Of a stretch of DNA of 64,000 nt, positions 35,501 through 48,512 are shown piece after piece. How positions within the stretch are numbered: position 1 is the first letter of the stretch; every line of letters starts with the position of its first letter. Position numbers and translations under genes: made by a program. The notes under the pieces were generated by a model. That model was not told where the DNA came from, did no database searches, and was given only the letters and a program-made list of their open reading frames with translations. Source of the DNA: Phoronis australis (Eukaryota > Phoronida > Phoronidae); NCBI GenBank assembly GCA_002633005.1, contig NMRA01000073.1, forward strand, positions 62,001-126,000, given 5' to 3'.

Positions 35501-38500
35501 GCTTTCACTAGCTTTAAGATCAGTGGTCTGTTTGCTCTTGTATTATTGACCTATCATGTGTCACACCTTCATGACCTTTTACTTGTTTCGCTAACCTTTA
35601 CATCATGCTCATTCTTGTACCTTTGAGAATGAGGAGTGCACCTTGAAACATGTCAGGAAAACGAAAGTTGTGTACTATTTGGGTAGTTATTAAATATTTC
35701 TTACTTGTTTTGTTGTATTAGTTTTTTCAGATGTTCATTACAAAAATATAACATTAGCTAGTCCACCGATATCAAAACAATGATATTAAGTATCAGTCCA
35801 CGGATCCATGTTTAGTCTGATAAATCACATTAGGGATGAGAGAAAATGAGTGAAGTATGACACTACAAAGTTTGGTGGTTTAGGAGATACAAGGGAAGTG
35901 TTCTGGGGGGCAAAATGAGGCAATTTCTTGGTGTGGAATGAGTCATTTTTTACCAAATTTTCTATTCCAGTTTCTGCTTCAAACAGAATCGTTTCTGAAC
36001 AATTTTGATATCACATGATAGGTTCATGACCAATGTCAGTAAAAACGGCACCGACACTGCAATATCGGTTACCATGGTAACACTGGAACTGTTTCCGTGG
36101 AGGTACGTTTCCGTCTTGTGAAAAACCAGCAGTAAGCTGTACCCTNCGGTGAAAACGTTAACAGTGACCAAAAAAGTTGGACTTCTTTGCCAAAGTCACT
36201 TTAATTCTCATAGATATGCTTTATTGAAGATATGTATGGAAGCAGAATGGATCATTGAAGAAAGAAAGTGGTTATTTAAGTGATAGTTTTAAGTATTGAA
36301 TGTATTTTTGACGTGGTGAAAACTCTTAATCTGTGAGAGGATTTCACCTTCTGCCTGTTTAAGATACACGGGACGAAATTAGTACAAAAAGCAATGGGAA
36401 GTATTGTAGACCCTAACCAGCTAACGGACCAACCAACCAAGGGGCTATGTGTTGCTTACTGGCTTAAGTACAATTCATGCAAAATCAGGAAATTTAGCGA
36501 CACTCACCTAAGTGACACTCACCTTGCCCATTGTAGCCGTTTAAGTAAATCAATCTGACAAACGTCATTTTCTTGCACAATTGTCTGGCCTTTACCACAA
36601 AGGCGCAAAGAAAAATCTGTTGTTGACTTGAAAACAATATGCTCATGCCCCGTGCATGCACCAAGTGCTAACTTTTTCTTTCGGGAGGTGATGACAGTTT
36701 TGAAAAGAAATGTTTGCTCAGAAATTTTGTGTTCAAGTTTGGGTTTAGAGAGGTCCCTCTCTATTCATTTGTGTTTGACCTCAAGCATATTGAAAGTAAT
36801 TTAGGTCCTTTATCAATTTTCTTGGCAGATAAAGTAACGAATCAGAAAAAATCTTGCCAGCTGGCATTTCTGTTTAAAACACCTGTGTGGCCTCCAAAGG
36901 TATCCCACTCTGCTTGAAAGATACTTATTACCTGATTTTGGTAGTTCAGCCGTCATGGAGGAAAATCTCAGGCATACATGAAATAATTAGGATGTGCCGC
37001 TGCCTATTTTGTCGGTAGTTGCCTTCCTATCAAAATGAAAAAGTGGGATATCTGCCTCCAGGTTACTGCAAGAGCAAGGCATGCATGTGCTAAACCCAGC
37101 GTTGTAGTGACAAGGGTTTTTCTCTTTGGTTATGCTTGTGTGTAATAACACAGAAACTTCTTGCTATGCATGAACTTAAAGTGGTGTGAATATGTTAATG
37201 TTATTGTGTAGGCCATTCTGATGCTGTGGCAACTTAGAGCATCACAAAGCATGACTGTCCTGCTAAAAGCAGACCAGTTGTCAACAATGGTATGGTACTT
37301 AATGTAGTGTGTTGATGGGCTAGTGCCTGTAGGTTACCCTGCCTAACACTTGACCATGACAAGACCAGTTTACTTAATGTTTTCCATAGGAAATATATTT
37401 ACTTCAGTTAAAACCTTACCAATTTGATGTAAAAATAAGTCACTGCAATAATTTTTACTGGTAAATAATCAATGACTTACTCATATGAAAATTATTCACA
37501 GTCGCATCTTTGAGTGAAGAGAACAGTAATGCATGCATAAGAGTAGTAACCTATTTTGTAGGCAAAACTTGTAGTGACTCTGGCTTAATTTAGTCACTAA
37601 GTTCAACCCATGGCCACGTTCACAAAAACCCTGTATAAAGTTTTAGTTTCTACCGTATTTTCTATTTTTTGGCTACATCACTCTGTCATACACCATTTAA
37701 TGAATAACACGAGGTTATAGTTGTACGTCACTGAGTCATACAAAATCACTGGAGTAACATGAAGTTATAGTGATTGTATGCTACTGTGTCATACACCATC
37801 ACGGCAATAACGTGAGGATTATAGTTGAATAATCTTATATTTCAGTCACAAGAAACATAAAAAGAGCAAGAAGAGAAAACATGAAGAAGACACAGATTGT
37901 GGATCACATACTGATGCTTCAGATACCAAGAAACATGGTAACCTACTTTCTCTAACAGTGACATTGGAAACATTAAACACAGATTCCAGGTTATCTGATA
38001 ATATTATTCCATACTTTCAAAAGACTTGTTCAGCAGAAGCACAGTCAAACATTTAGTCAAATAGTACATAACTTCATTTTCCTGACAGGTTCCGAGGTAT
38101 ACTCTTCCTTCTCAAAGGTAACCAATACGATGTAAAGGTCAAGGTTACAAATAAAAGGCCATGCTGGTGAAAGACAGGATAGGTTGTTAGGCTTTCACTA
38201 GCTTTAAGATCAGTGGTCTGTTTGCTCTTGTATTATTGACCTATCATGTGTCACACCTTCATGACCTTTTACTTGTTTCCTTGACCTTTACATCATGCCC
38301 ATTCTTGTACCTTTGAGAATGAGGAGTGCACCTCGAAACATGTCAGGAAAATGAAAGTTGTGTACTATTTGGGTAGTTATTAAATATTTCTTACTTGTTT
38401 TGTTTTATTAGTTTTTTCAGATGTTCATTACAAAAATATAACATTAGCTAGTCCACTGATATCAAAACAATGGTATTAATAGCATAACCATGTTTCAAAC

Positions 38501-41500
38501 TAAAGATGAATTCTCACTCACACACACACACACACACACGCACACGTACACACACACANCACACACACACACAAACACAAACACCCGCTTCCCTCAACCT
38601 ACCTACCCACTTTAGGAAGAAGTTTTGGTTAACCAGTTTCTCTTTCTCCAGGATACCTGGTATTCGTCTAAATTACCGTTACTTGATAAAATTCTTCTTT
38701 GATTATAAAATTATGTATAAGAACATGACAAAAACTGGGGATTATTTTTTACACTTAGATACGTAAATAAGATATTTTAATTGCAAAAGAATACAATTTA
38801 AAACTTTTTGTTATTGATGGGGAAGCCAAAAATCATCGTTTTTTGTCAATAATCAAATTGATACTTTTTATTGATAACAACCAACTCCGTAACTCTTCTA
38901 TCAATAGTTCTGTTTTGTGGCATTCAAAAAGGATGTGATCTACTGTTTTAGTTTGTGACTGGCTATTTTAAGTTATATACTGCATCTACAACTACACAAT
39001 ATTTTTGAAAAATTGTTGATGTTCACAGCAACGCTAGAACCTTAAAGCAATTTTGGCAATAACATTAGTCAGAAATTGGTTATTGTAATCAATAGATTTC
39101 TTTGTACCTCCATCCCTGGTCATCACTAACAGAAATAAAAAAGACTCTACTCTGCTGTTGTTTTCTCAGGTGGTTGGTGGGTTGCGTCAGAGTTCAAGGA
39201 TATTACGGGTAATATTTGTGTGGAGATAGGGGATGGTACCTATATGTCATCAATGGACAATGGCCTGTTTACAGTTGGACCACCACATGATGAAGGTAAG
39301 CATATCAGGCTCTTACTAAGTTCACATCAGTGGCGAAAACACTTAACAGTTTTTTAGTGAAGAAAAAATGCTACTGTTTTAGCCAGACAGATGGGCTGTC
39401 CACAAAGGGGTCATTTTCGCCAACATTTAGCTTCATTATTTCCTCATGGTCCAAATCGTTTTTAAAGTAAAAGTTAATTTTAAGCATGTTCACTCCCTTT
39501 ATTAAATTGATTAATGCAGTGATTAATTAACAAGTCTCATTCCCATTCCATTTGCATGGTTTGTGCCTTGAAGTAAGTGGTGTGGCTACAAAAGTGCCAG
39601 TGAACTACACTCAAACCACCAGCAAAATTGACCCTTGCAATGGTTCACATTACTGGCATTTTCAGTATTGAGATGCTAGTGTTTTAGCCAGTTTATGAAC
39701 TGTCAATATGAGGATCAAATGAGGACTCTCGTTTTTCTATAGTTTTCTCTTAATTTTCAGTCTCCTCTTAATTTTTAGTCTGCAATAATAGATTTTCTTA
39801 CTATAGAGGTTGTCGGACATTTTCAACCAACTCCCCTTTATGAGGTACAATCCGTCTGTAGCTGCTTTTTGCCCTTATTTGGCAAGTCTATGTTGAATTC
39901 TTAACCAAAGCGCTTCGGGGTTTAAAAACATGTCCGTGCTCATTCCATTTTGAGTTGTTGCCTCATAATGTGCCGCAGCTCAAGGCACTGCATACATACT
40001 CTAGTACATCATTTTTGTTCTGAATGTGCAACTTTAAGATTCTTGTTGCTTATGTAGTTGGAAACCTATCATAGTAAAGACTATTAATTTTTAAAACCAC
40101 TTTTGTGAGAGAAAAAAGCCTAATTGAAGCAGGACGAAATGTAGCTTTAAGTAACACATATCCAACTTATGTGTGAGTGTGAAATGGACATCAGTGTGTA
40201 AAGTTACATATATCCTAACTTGTGTGTGAGTGTGAAATGGACATCAGTGTGTAAAGTTACATATATCCTAACTTATGTATGCGTGAGCTTGAACTGGACA
40301 TCAGTGTGTAATTCACATGAAATGTACCTTGGATTAATGCATGTTGTCAAGAACTCTTTTGCAAAGCCTTTGCCATGGACCAAGCGTTACATATAAGAGG
40401 GTCTGGCTTATCCCATCTAGGTAGGCTTGTACCCAGGTGAATGTGGCATTAAACAGTCTGTATCTCATATTCTATAAAAATTTTTTGTTCTCTCAGGTGA
40501 TGGTCCTGCTCCTGAAGAAATTTTCGTAGCTGTGAAAATCACGGAAACCAAAGTTGCGCTGAAGTCCGGTTATGACAAGTACTTGGCAACCAATGAAAAA
40601 GGCCGGGTTGTTGGAAGATCTGATGCCATAGGATCTCGGGAACAGTGGGAACCAATATTTCAGGATGTGAGTCAGATGTTCATGGAGTGTGGGATGACAT
40701 ATAGGAAAACTGTCACAATGTACACATCCACAAGGGTTTCTTTGATTCCGTGCACGTCTCACGTTTACGCAGTTTTCTGTTGTGAAAGTGGAAACAGCAT
40801 CAATCTGAGATGATTTTTGTTGGTTAATATTCCTAATTGACGTCGCCTCACTGTGGTTTCTATCTATTGTTAAGTTACCACTTATCAATATTTGCATTTT
40901 TCTGTTTTTATTACAAAAAACTTCTCAATTAGTTTTTGAACCATCAAAATGGTCCCAGAAAAAAATACCGGCAATTAAATTTGAATCCTAATCATACCGT
41001 GCATTATAACTGCATATCCCACAAACAGCAACATGAATCTGCCATCTTTGTTATTGATATGACCTGAGCTGCGTCATGACCTGAGCTACGTCATAAGAGA
41101 GTATATGTAAGTAACTTGTGTGGTGGCGACACATTTTGAGTTTCAATATTTTGCCTAATGTGGTCAAAATATTTTCTTAGTAATTAATGTTTTGCATTGA
41201 AATGTTTTTGATTTGTTTCATGGAGCAGAAATATAAAACTGGACACAACACTGTCAATTTCTTAATATTTCTAAGTTGAGAAACTGTGCAGGTCAATCAT
41301 GTGATTAGTTTGACCTATGAACTGTTCTTTTTTCAGGGTAAGCTAGCACTTATGGGCAGTAACTCTTGCTTTTTAACATGTAACGAGGAAGGTGATGTCT
41401 GCTGTTTGAACAAGACAGCTGGTACAGGTGAAATGATAAAGGTATTGTTCGATTTGTGTAAACTAAACTTCCTCATCAAATAGTCAATGCCAACTTTCTG

Positions 41501-44261
41501 TATGTCATGTTGCCCTGACCGCTGAGGGTGTCACTGGCTTAGACGGATCAATTAATTAGATCACTCGTCAAGAAGATATGTTATGGACAGTTTGCTGTAC
41601 TGGTCATGGAGAATGAGATGGCTGTCAGGGTCCTAGGGAAGTGTGGGTTTTAACACTCGAGCTGACTGTAACATCAGTTATTATGTTGTCGCAAAATCAA
41701 TCCTGATGCTCTGAGCTAGTATTATTCTGTAATTAAAACAAAGATAATTGAATATTGAAATCAAATGGATCAAGTTGCTTTTTACATTTTAAGAAATGAC
41801 AGAGAAATTTATTAAGACTTTTCAACCTGGGTCTGTAACTCCTAAAGGTTACCCTTAGCCTAAAATTACATACATTTACTCTGACTTGTACTCATTGGAG
41901 TAATACTTGGGAAATGGTGACCACCAAACTTTACCAAGTCCCTCCAAGACATACTCAGAATGGAGAAATATTCTTGAGTTGCTATGGAAGTCTTTGGCTG
42001 TGTGAGTAAATCAAGAAAAATAAAATTTAAGCCCATTATGAAACTTAACGCCCTCTACAAATCTGAAGTTTTTCAGTAAAGGAGGTGTGAAAATGGTATT
42101 AATCTTGTTTGGATTTTTCAAATGAAAATGTGCAGCATATTTACTTTGTATATCAATATTCTTTATTCATACTGTTTGGACTTTCGTAAAGTATACTCGC
42201 AGTGTATGAAAAGGTATCAAATTTTGAAGCTAGGACTTCAAATAAAATTGACATATATTGAGTACTTTTTCAAGATGGTGAGATAGCTCTCTTGGAATTT
42301 TTGAGTAATTGTCCCAAATTCGCTATTAAAATGAGTTTTCAAGTACTTTTGGCTGTCCAAATTGGTGGTTTCCTAAATATGACAATTTACTTGGTCGGGG
42401 CATTTGTAGTAGTTTTGAGTAATAAAAGGGCTTAGTAAAGTTTGGTGGATGTGGACCCTGATTTATCACACAAAAAAGAGCTGATATAGACCATATTTGT
42501 TTTGCAAAAGGTGTTCATGTACTTTCAGCTTCCGATTAACTCTTGTGTGTTCCTATTGTGATGCACATTTTCCAATAAGCAACATCTGTGGTCAAATTAG
42601 AAACACAATTCACTTGTAAATTTCAGAATGTCCCACGAACATCACAATTCTAATGACTAATAAGTTCACATACTGTTTTAGATCCGTTCAAACGTCAGTA
42701 AAGAGATCGACCCTCTTGCTGGAATACCTGAGGAGGAGAGAGGCAAGTTAAAAGATGCAGAAGTTAATTACGTTAAGAAGTTCCAGAGTTTCCAAGACCG
42801 CCACTTGCGAGTCAGCAAAGAAGACAAATCGGCATTGAAGAAAGCAAGGCTAGAGGGGAGTTTACACGAGACATTGCTAGACAGGTTTGTTTGCATGAAC
42901 TTTTGCTAGACAGGTTTATTCATATTTTTCCTAATTTCTGCAGCAAAATGTGTTGATCACCAGTTCTAAAATAATGTGGTGTTATGGCATTTGTGACAAA
43001 GTGTCATTGTTGTGGCAATCTGTTTAATGTTTTAAACTAGACGGATATGCTGTTTAGCATTTTGCCCAAAGTGTACATGCCAGGCCAAATTTTCATGTTT
43101 CCAAAGATATATGCCGATAACTTCTCCATATGAAAAACATATATAATATAANTATTAATCTTCTTTGGATTTTTCAAATGAAAATGTGCAGCATATTTAC
43201 TTTGTATATCAGTGTTCTTTATTTTTGGACTTTCGTAAAGTATACTCGCAGTGTATGAAAAGGTATCAAATTTTGAAGCTAGGACTTCAAATAAAATTGA
43301 CATATATTGAGTACTTTTTCAAGATGGTGAGATAGCTCTCTTGGAATTTTTAAGTAATTGTCCTAAATTCGGTAATAAAAAATGAGTTTTCAAGTACTTT
43401 TGGCTGTCCAAATTGGTGGTTTCCTAAATATGACAATTTACTTGGTTGGAGCATTTGTAGTAGTTTTGAGTAATAAAAGGGCTAAGTAAAGTTTGGTGGA
43501 TGTGGACCCTGATTTATCACACAAAAAAGCTGATATAGACCATATTTGTTTTGCAAAAGGTGTTCATGTACTTTCAGCTTCTGATTAACTCTTGTGTGTT
43601 CCTATTGTGATGCACATTTTCCAATAAGCAACATCTGTGGTCAAATTAGAAACAAAATTCACTTGTAAATTTCAGAATGTCCCACGAACATCACAATTCT
43701 AATGACTAATAAGTTCACATACTGTTTTAGATCCGTTCAAACGTCAGTAAAGAGATCGACCCTCTTGCTGGAATACCTGAGGAGGAGAGAGGCAAGTTAA
43801 AAGATGCAGAAGTTAATTACGTTAAGAAGTTCCAGAGTTTCCAAGACCGCCACTTGCGAGTCAGCAAAGAAGACAAATCGGCATTGAAGAAAGCAAGGCT
43901 AGAGGGGAGTTTACACGAGACATTGCTAGACAGGTTTGTTTGCATGAACTTTTGCTAGACAGGTTTATTCATATTTTTCCTAATTTCTGCAGCAAAATGT
44001 GTTGATCACCAGTTCTAAAATAATGTGGTGTTATAGCATTTGTGACAAAGTGTCATTGTTGTGGCAATCTGTTTAATGTTTTAAACTAGACGGATATGCT
44101 GTTTAGCATTTTGCCCAAAGTGTACATGCCAGGCCAAATTTTCATGTTTCCAAAGATATATGCCGATAACTTCTCCATATGAAAAACATATATAATATAA
44201 TTTATGCAGAATGTTTCTTTTCAGACGAGAAAAGATGAAGGCTGATCGATATTGTAAATGA
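32577..44261 (+). CDS. FRG1: FRG1 (FSHD region gene 1 protein), complete, 265 aa
   Basis: Nuclear/nucleolar protein linked to pre-mRNA processing and actin bundling in animals. Exons: 32577-32641, 35149-35240 (second copy 37846-37937), 39170-39295, 40497-40666, 41337-41441, 42682-42884 (second copy 43731-43933), 44225-44261. Using one copy of each gives 798 nt, 265 residues; human FRG1 has 258. The N-terminus [20 protein letters not shown] corresponds to the human start, followed by a Lys-rich nuclear-localisation stretch [13 protein letters not shown]. The fascin-like beta-trefoil follows with [50 protein letters not shown] and [14 protein letters not shown]. The C-terminus has [11 protein letters not shown] and ends [18 protein letters not shown], nearly identical to human. 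All sites are GT-AG. Identity is certain; the duplicated exons are treated separately. Confidence 0.97.
33463..35789 (+). repeat. First copy of a 2.3-kb duplication holding FRG1 exon 2
   Basis: Nearly identical to 36148-38478, with scattered substitutions and small indels. It holds FRG1 exon 2 (35149-35240), coding for [28 protein letters not shown]. The copy begins where the second copy's sequence begins after an N, and ends before 356 bp (35790-36145) not repeated after the second copy. Confidence 0.95.
33520..33747 (-). pseudogene. Possible GPCR TM7/helix-8 fragment
   Basis: On the - strand this stretch reads [20 protein letters not shown] then [13 protein letters not shown]. This resembles the end of the seventh membrane helix and helix 8 of rhodopsin-type receptors (compare P(L/I)(L/I)(Y/F)..(S)RDF(R/K)). 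In the second copy (about 36210-36430) a one-base insertion near RD breaks the frame. It sits in an FRG1 intron. I cannot see other receptor helices, so it is at most a relic; chance resemblance is possible. Confidence 0.25.
36148..38478 (+). repeat. Second copy of the 2.3-kb duplication, starting right after a single N
   Basis: Matches 33463-35789. The N at 36146 directly precedes it. The exon-2 copy here (37846-37937) has the same splice sites and 92-nt length, with Thr (ACTGAT) in place of Ile (ATTGAT) before DASD. Using both exon copies would shift the FRG1 frame because 92 is not a multiple of three. Confidence 0.95.
38516..38577. repeat. (CA)n microsatellite with an internal N
   Basis: About 60 bp of CA repeat with a few G and T interruptions; an N at 38559 shows a join or ambiguity inside it. 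In FRG1 intron 2. Confidence 0.95.
40160..40312. repeat. Tandem repeat of about 53 bp, 2.7 copies
   Basis: Units contain GAAATGGACATCAGTGTGTA then AAGTTACATATATCCTAACT; copies of GGACATCAGTGTG lie 53 bp apart, the third more diverged (GAACTGGACATC). In FRG1 intron 3. Confidence 0.85.
42096..43151 (+). repeat. First copy of a 1.05-kb duplication holding FRG1 exon 6, ending at an N
   Basis: Matches 43153-44203. It contains FRG1 exon 6 at 42682-42884 ([20 protein letters not shown] ... HETLLD). The copy ends abruptly in ATATAATATA-A at the N at 43152, whereas the second copy reads on from the same point into exon 7. Confidence 0.97.
43152..43152. other. Single-N contig join inside FRG1
   Basis: One of four N bases in the window (22246, 36146, 38559, 43152). 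Both flanks carry the same sequence, so it looks like two overlapping contigs placed end to end. Confidence 0.85.
43153..44203 (+). repeat. Second copy of the 1.05-kb duplication, starting right after an N
   Basis: Begins TATTAATCTT directly after N43152 at a position equal to about 42096 in the first copy. Its exon 6 (43731-43933) is 203 nt, the same at every codon I compared, with identical splice sites; 203 is not a multiple of three, so only one copy can be in a functional FRG1 mRNA. The first copy has an 8-base insert (about 42170) lacking here. Confidence 0.97.
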
Positions 44262-44570
44262 AGAGTGCATTGTGGGTTTTAACATCATCTATGTACAGAA
44301 ATTTCCATGTAGTTGTGATATGGCGCTTGCACTGTTACCACCTTCTTGTGTGAGTCCAATTGGACATGTTGATGAAACCTATGTTGTTTATGCCACGTAC
44401 GGGGAGACCGTGTCAAAATAGACAACTTCAAACTAGAAGCAATATACATGTGGTTCACTGTAAAATTATGAAACATCTTGAAAGTATTGTAGACTTAAAA
44501 CAGGTTTTAATGATTATAATGTATGGCATTTGAATTTGTTCATTTATGTTGTAGGATGCTTTCTTCTTCA

Positions 44571-44623
44571 AATAAAACCAGGTTGTGTAAATAATAAGTT
44601 TGCTGTGTTCAGCTGTAAATAAA
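44571..44623 (+). terminator. FRG1 poly(A) signals (AATAAA at 44571 and 44618)
   Basis: Two AATAAA hexamers lie 310 and 357 bp after the FRG1 stop (44259-44261); the second is followed within 30 bp by a TGTGTGAC-type GU-rich element. Position is typical for a 3' end. Confidence 0.6.
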
Positions 44624-45103
44624 TGACGAATCTTTTGAGTCTTGTGTGACATCTAAGACCTCTTGCATGCAGGACACACCAGACTTGTCATTTGTTTTGG
44701 TTGGAACTAGCACATTACTCATGTTCACTTTGTAAGTCACGCCACTGAATCATCACCTCAAGCTCTCTTTGTTCTGTAGCGTTGTTATATCATTGCAGTA
44801 TGTAAGCATTTTCCGGGTGGTATATCGTTGGGTCAAAAGCAATTTATAATATTTTGGAATAACAGCTCTACTGATGCATGCACCTGGTGATTTAGTATGT
44901 CAAGCAATAGTAACCATGGAGTTCCTGACACAGCAGGAATGTGTGTACATTACTCTGAATACTTCATCTGCTTTAATGTCAAAAATAAATTGTGATATTT
45001 ACTATTGTAATTTATTTCTTAACCTGAAATAAATATTTATATAGTACATACATTTTAACTGACAAACAAGTTTGACGTGGTCACCCAGAGTATGAAATTC
45101 CTG

Positions 45104-45914
45104 AGGGCTGTTCCAGTAAAATCCGTGTGGGAGGGGAGGGAAGGCAGCAGAAATAAAAATTCATGGGTGGTGGTCTTCAGAAAAACACTCGAATTATGGG
45201 GTGGTCATTCCTGTAAGTAATGATGCATTAAAAATGGGTGGTATTTTTTGACCTGTTAGACAGATTGATTACTTCAGCTGTCAACACTCAAAAAATGCAA
45301 TTGGCATATATCCTAACTTATCCCAATACAAAAAGCCCATATTGCCAGTGAACAGAGTGCAATATGTTCACTAAGCCATTAATCAAGTCATGGACAACTT
45401 GATTTGAGCCAACTGTTTGTCTGCAGTCCTATTGAATTGAAAAGTTATGCAACACTAAACTGGTGTTAACACATTTAAGAAAATTGATAATTTTTAAATA
45501 AAAAGTTTGAGGAGTAAGATAAACAAGTTCCAATATTCACTTGACATAGAAGTATAAAAGAGTTCATGGAGACAGTTTGAGATTCATAGATCCTCATAAA
45601 TGAAAAAATGTTCATTGAAATTATACACATGGTGAACAGAGACACCTGGTGGCTGCCAAAAGTATTGCTAACAGGCTATTTTAGTTTTTGACATTGGACA
45701 AGACAACTGGTTCTTGTCTGTCAATCATCTAAGTTCTTAACAGGTCCTCCTGGAGGCAATTTGTTTGCAAGTGTTGGATTTTATATTTTAATCTATTTAA
45801 AATAATTAAAAAATTATGGGTCATGGGTTGGAGAAATAAATGAAAAATATGGGCGGTGGGTACGAAATAAAAATGCCTCCCCCCCTCCCATACAGATTTT
45901 GCTGGAACAGCCCT
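45104..45914. mobile_element. Non-autonomous DNA transposon, 811 bp, TIRs of about 43 bp
   Basis: The left end AGGGCTGTTCCAGTAAAATC is matched in reverse by the right end GATTTTGCTGGAACAGCCCT, continuing through GTGGGAGGGGAGGGAAGGCA against TGCCTCCCCCCCTCCCATAC. Just inside, GGGTGGTGG and GGGCGGTGGG with AAATAAAAAT occur on both sides. No transposase frame. Target-site duplication not clear. Confidence 0.75.
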
Positions 45915-46484
45915 GAGCAAACTCTTAGTTTAGCGGATGAAATGTGATTTCACTCCCATACACAAAAACTGATGGCGTTAACAGGAAAGTTGACTAACGA
46001 ATAGTGGCGTTTCTCTTTGTCACTCTTTTGCTGCACAATTCTACTCAAACTGATATCAGTATGTCCAGTTTGTAGTTCCTGATACTGCATTATGGCCAGT
46101 TTCTTGTTTTGAGTGGGTTGGAAATATGCTCGATTTGTGTTTTATGGATTTCACCGCCATCAATCGGGTTAGTTTATTCAGTTAGACCCATGTTATAAGA
46201 TCAGAAATACAATTTTCTAAAAAAATTGGTCACTCCATCTTTTTTAACACACTGAAGTTATTAAAATTTCTAATTTTTGACAAAAAACAAAGCGCCACTG
46301 CACAACTACCTAAAAATTAATGCCAATACTGCCTATATTTTTGACTCAAGAAAATTTGATGTAGTGAAGCGTGTAAGGAATATGATGAACAGTTTTTTAA
46401 AAGTGAACGGACAAAATAAAAATGCTTTTTGACAGGTTTATTAGCCCTTCAACAAGAACATCTGACTGTATTGATAATTGCATA

Positions 46485-46538
46485 CATACATACATACATA
46501 CATACATACAAACATACATACATGCATACATACATACA
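46485..46538. repeat. (CATA)n microsatellite
   Basis: About 13 units of CATA with single AACATA and CATG interruptions. Confidence 0.95.
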
Positions 46539-48512
46539 GTATTTTACAGTTGTCATCAGAGTAAAAATCAATCTCTGTGTTAAAAGAATAACGCCATAAT
46601 AATATCATTTACAAAGCAGCAATGAAAGCAACTAAGCTTGTGGTAATTAATCATTGGTTGACGAGACGATCGTCAAATGCATCACAACACAATCCACCAT
46701 CACCGGTCCTGTTTTTGGCATCCACAGGCCATCAGGGCTGGGTTGCACTTAACTTTGAAACTTAGCTCCAGGATAAGTTTGACTTTAAATGCATTCTTTA
46801 ACAATGGCAGTGTTGACATCCAGCATACTACTTTGATGCAACCGAGACCATGGGAAATTTACAAGAACTACATTTTGGGTACCCATAGTGGCTTAGAATT
46901 TTGAAGAATGTTAAACCATGGATCTGTTCACACACACAAGCCACCCTCCCACTCACCCCTACATATCTCACAAAGGTATATGTGATGGGATATCTTCTTC
47001 AGGGACTGGATCATTTAATCCTGTGGACTGGCTTATCAAAAGCCAGGGAAAACATTAATGCACCGTTTGAGGTAAACCCTATTATTCCTCCATCGAGGAA
47101 AGAATTCACACAGATCAGATTTCACAAATATTAACTAATAAGATAGATTCACAAATCATTTGCATAACTTTTCACAGATAATGTAAAAAAGTGCTTCCAT
47201 ATAATTACAAGCAGACCTGTGACTAAATGCCATTTGCAAATTTCACAAGCAAACCTTAAAGACACTCATATACAACTTACCACATCCCTTGTCATGGCAC
47301 AAACCATCTGGGAGTGTTAAGTCAGGTTCATATAGCAATTTTCAAAATAAATTGGACAGCATTGAAATTTGACAAAGTCTCGACGCACAAAACTTTGACT
47401 AATAATTCAGTTCTTTTCAACTAGACCAATTTCAATTGAGAAAATCTGGGCAGGTGTGGCTCCATGCAGTTTGCCGAAATAGCGACAACTTGCCTTGCAT
47501 GTTAAATCACAAACAAGCAATCAATGGTTAGGTGCTACAAGGTAACGTTTAGAGTTCTAGAATTTTGGATAAAGTTTGAAAATTGGCACTTAATTGTGAC
47601 AAATGTTTGACTAAGTTGTCAAAAAGGCTTGGCAGTCCTAGGGCCAATTACTCCCAGGCACAGTCTAACTGAATTCTGAGGAAGACTGTTCAGTTTATTT
47701 TGAAGACTTGTATGTTGCAGCAGAGTGAATTCATGCAAAGTTAGAAGACACAGCAAAACTGTGCATGTGTTAAGATACAAGACATTAAGCAAGTGACATC
47801 ACTAGTTTCAACTAGTCACTGAAAGATGATCGGATGGCTGTTGAATTATGTCATCAAAAGCTTTTATTCACTAACAAAGCTCAATGTTTTCATTACCATG
47901 AAAAAGATAATGCACTGCTTGTGTCTTGATAATGACTCACTTTCAAGTATAGTTAGCACGACCCAGCTCTGTTATGGCTCAAATACTGAAGGGTAAGCAC
48001 TATACTGTCCATATTTACACATTGCAATTATTGTGCACTGCATACTTTGTCGGACAATAACAGAATATGAACAAAGAAAATAAAACTTTGGACATATATT
48101 TAACGATGTACACCAACCACTTAAAGTATGGCCAAACTAAAACAAGTCAATTTCCAGATGAATATCGAGAGAACATGACCTGGTAACACAAGTTTAAGAA
48201 GGATAGCACATTATACATCTTCAATTCTTTAGTGTAGGCAAGTATGCCTTGAAATTTGCATAAAACCACAATTCCATAGGAAAATGGGGTTACAACTGCA
48301 CTACTTTATATGAGATACTAGTCGATAATGAGAGATACAAACAGAAAACACGTCAACCAGGAGAGGTATCCTTATTACCATGGTTATAAAGTCAAACAGA
48401 AGTAACAAATACATGGCTCATGTTAATAGCACATTGAGATGGTGCATACAAGAGACTGTTGGTGTACAGGTAATTCTTTAACGTTGAGCATTTGTTTAAG
48501 TATTACATGTTG

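Larger units (their letters stand above)
44624..48512. other. Intergenic stretch between convergent FRG1 and DCUN1D4-like genes
   Basis: Holds a TIR element (45104-45914), a (CATA)n microsatellite and AT-rich DNA. No open frame of interest. A TTTATT at 47863 (AATAAA on the - strand) is a possible 3' end of the DCUN1D4-like gene, about 645 bp beyond its stop. Confidence 0.55.

Noticed and set aside
38506-38766. THTHTH-repeat open frame
   Set aside because: Translation of a CA microsatellite containing an N.
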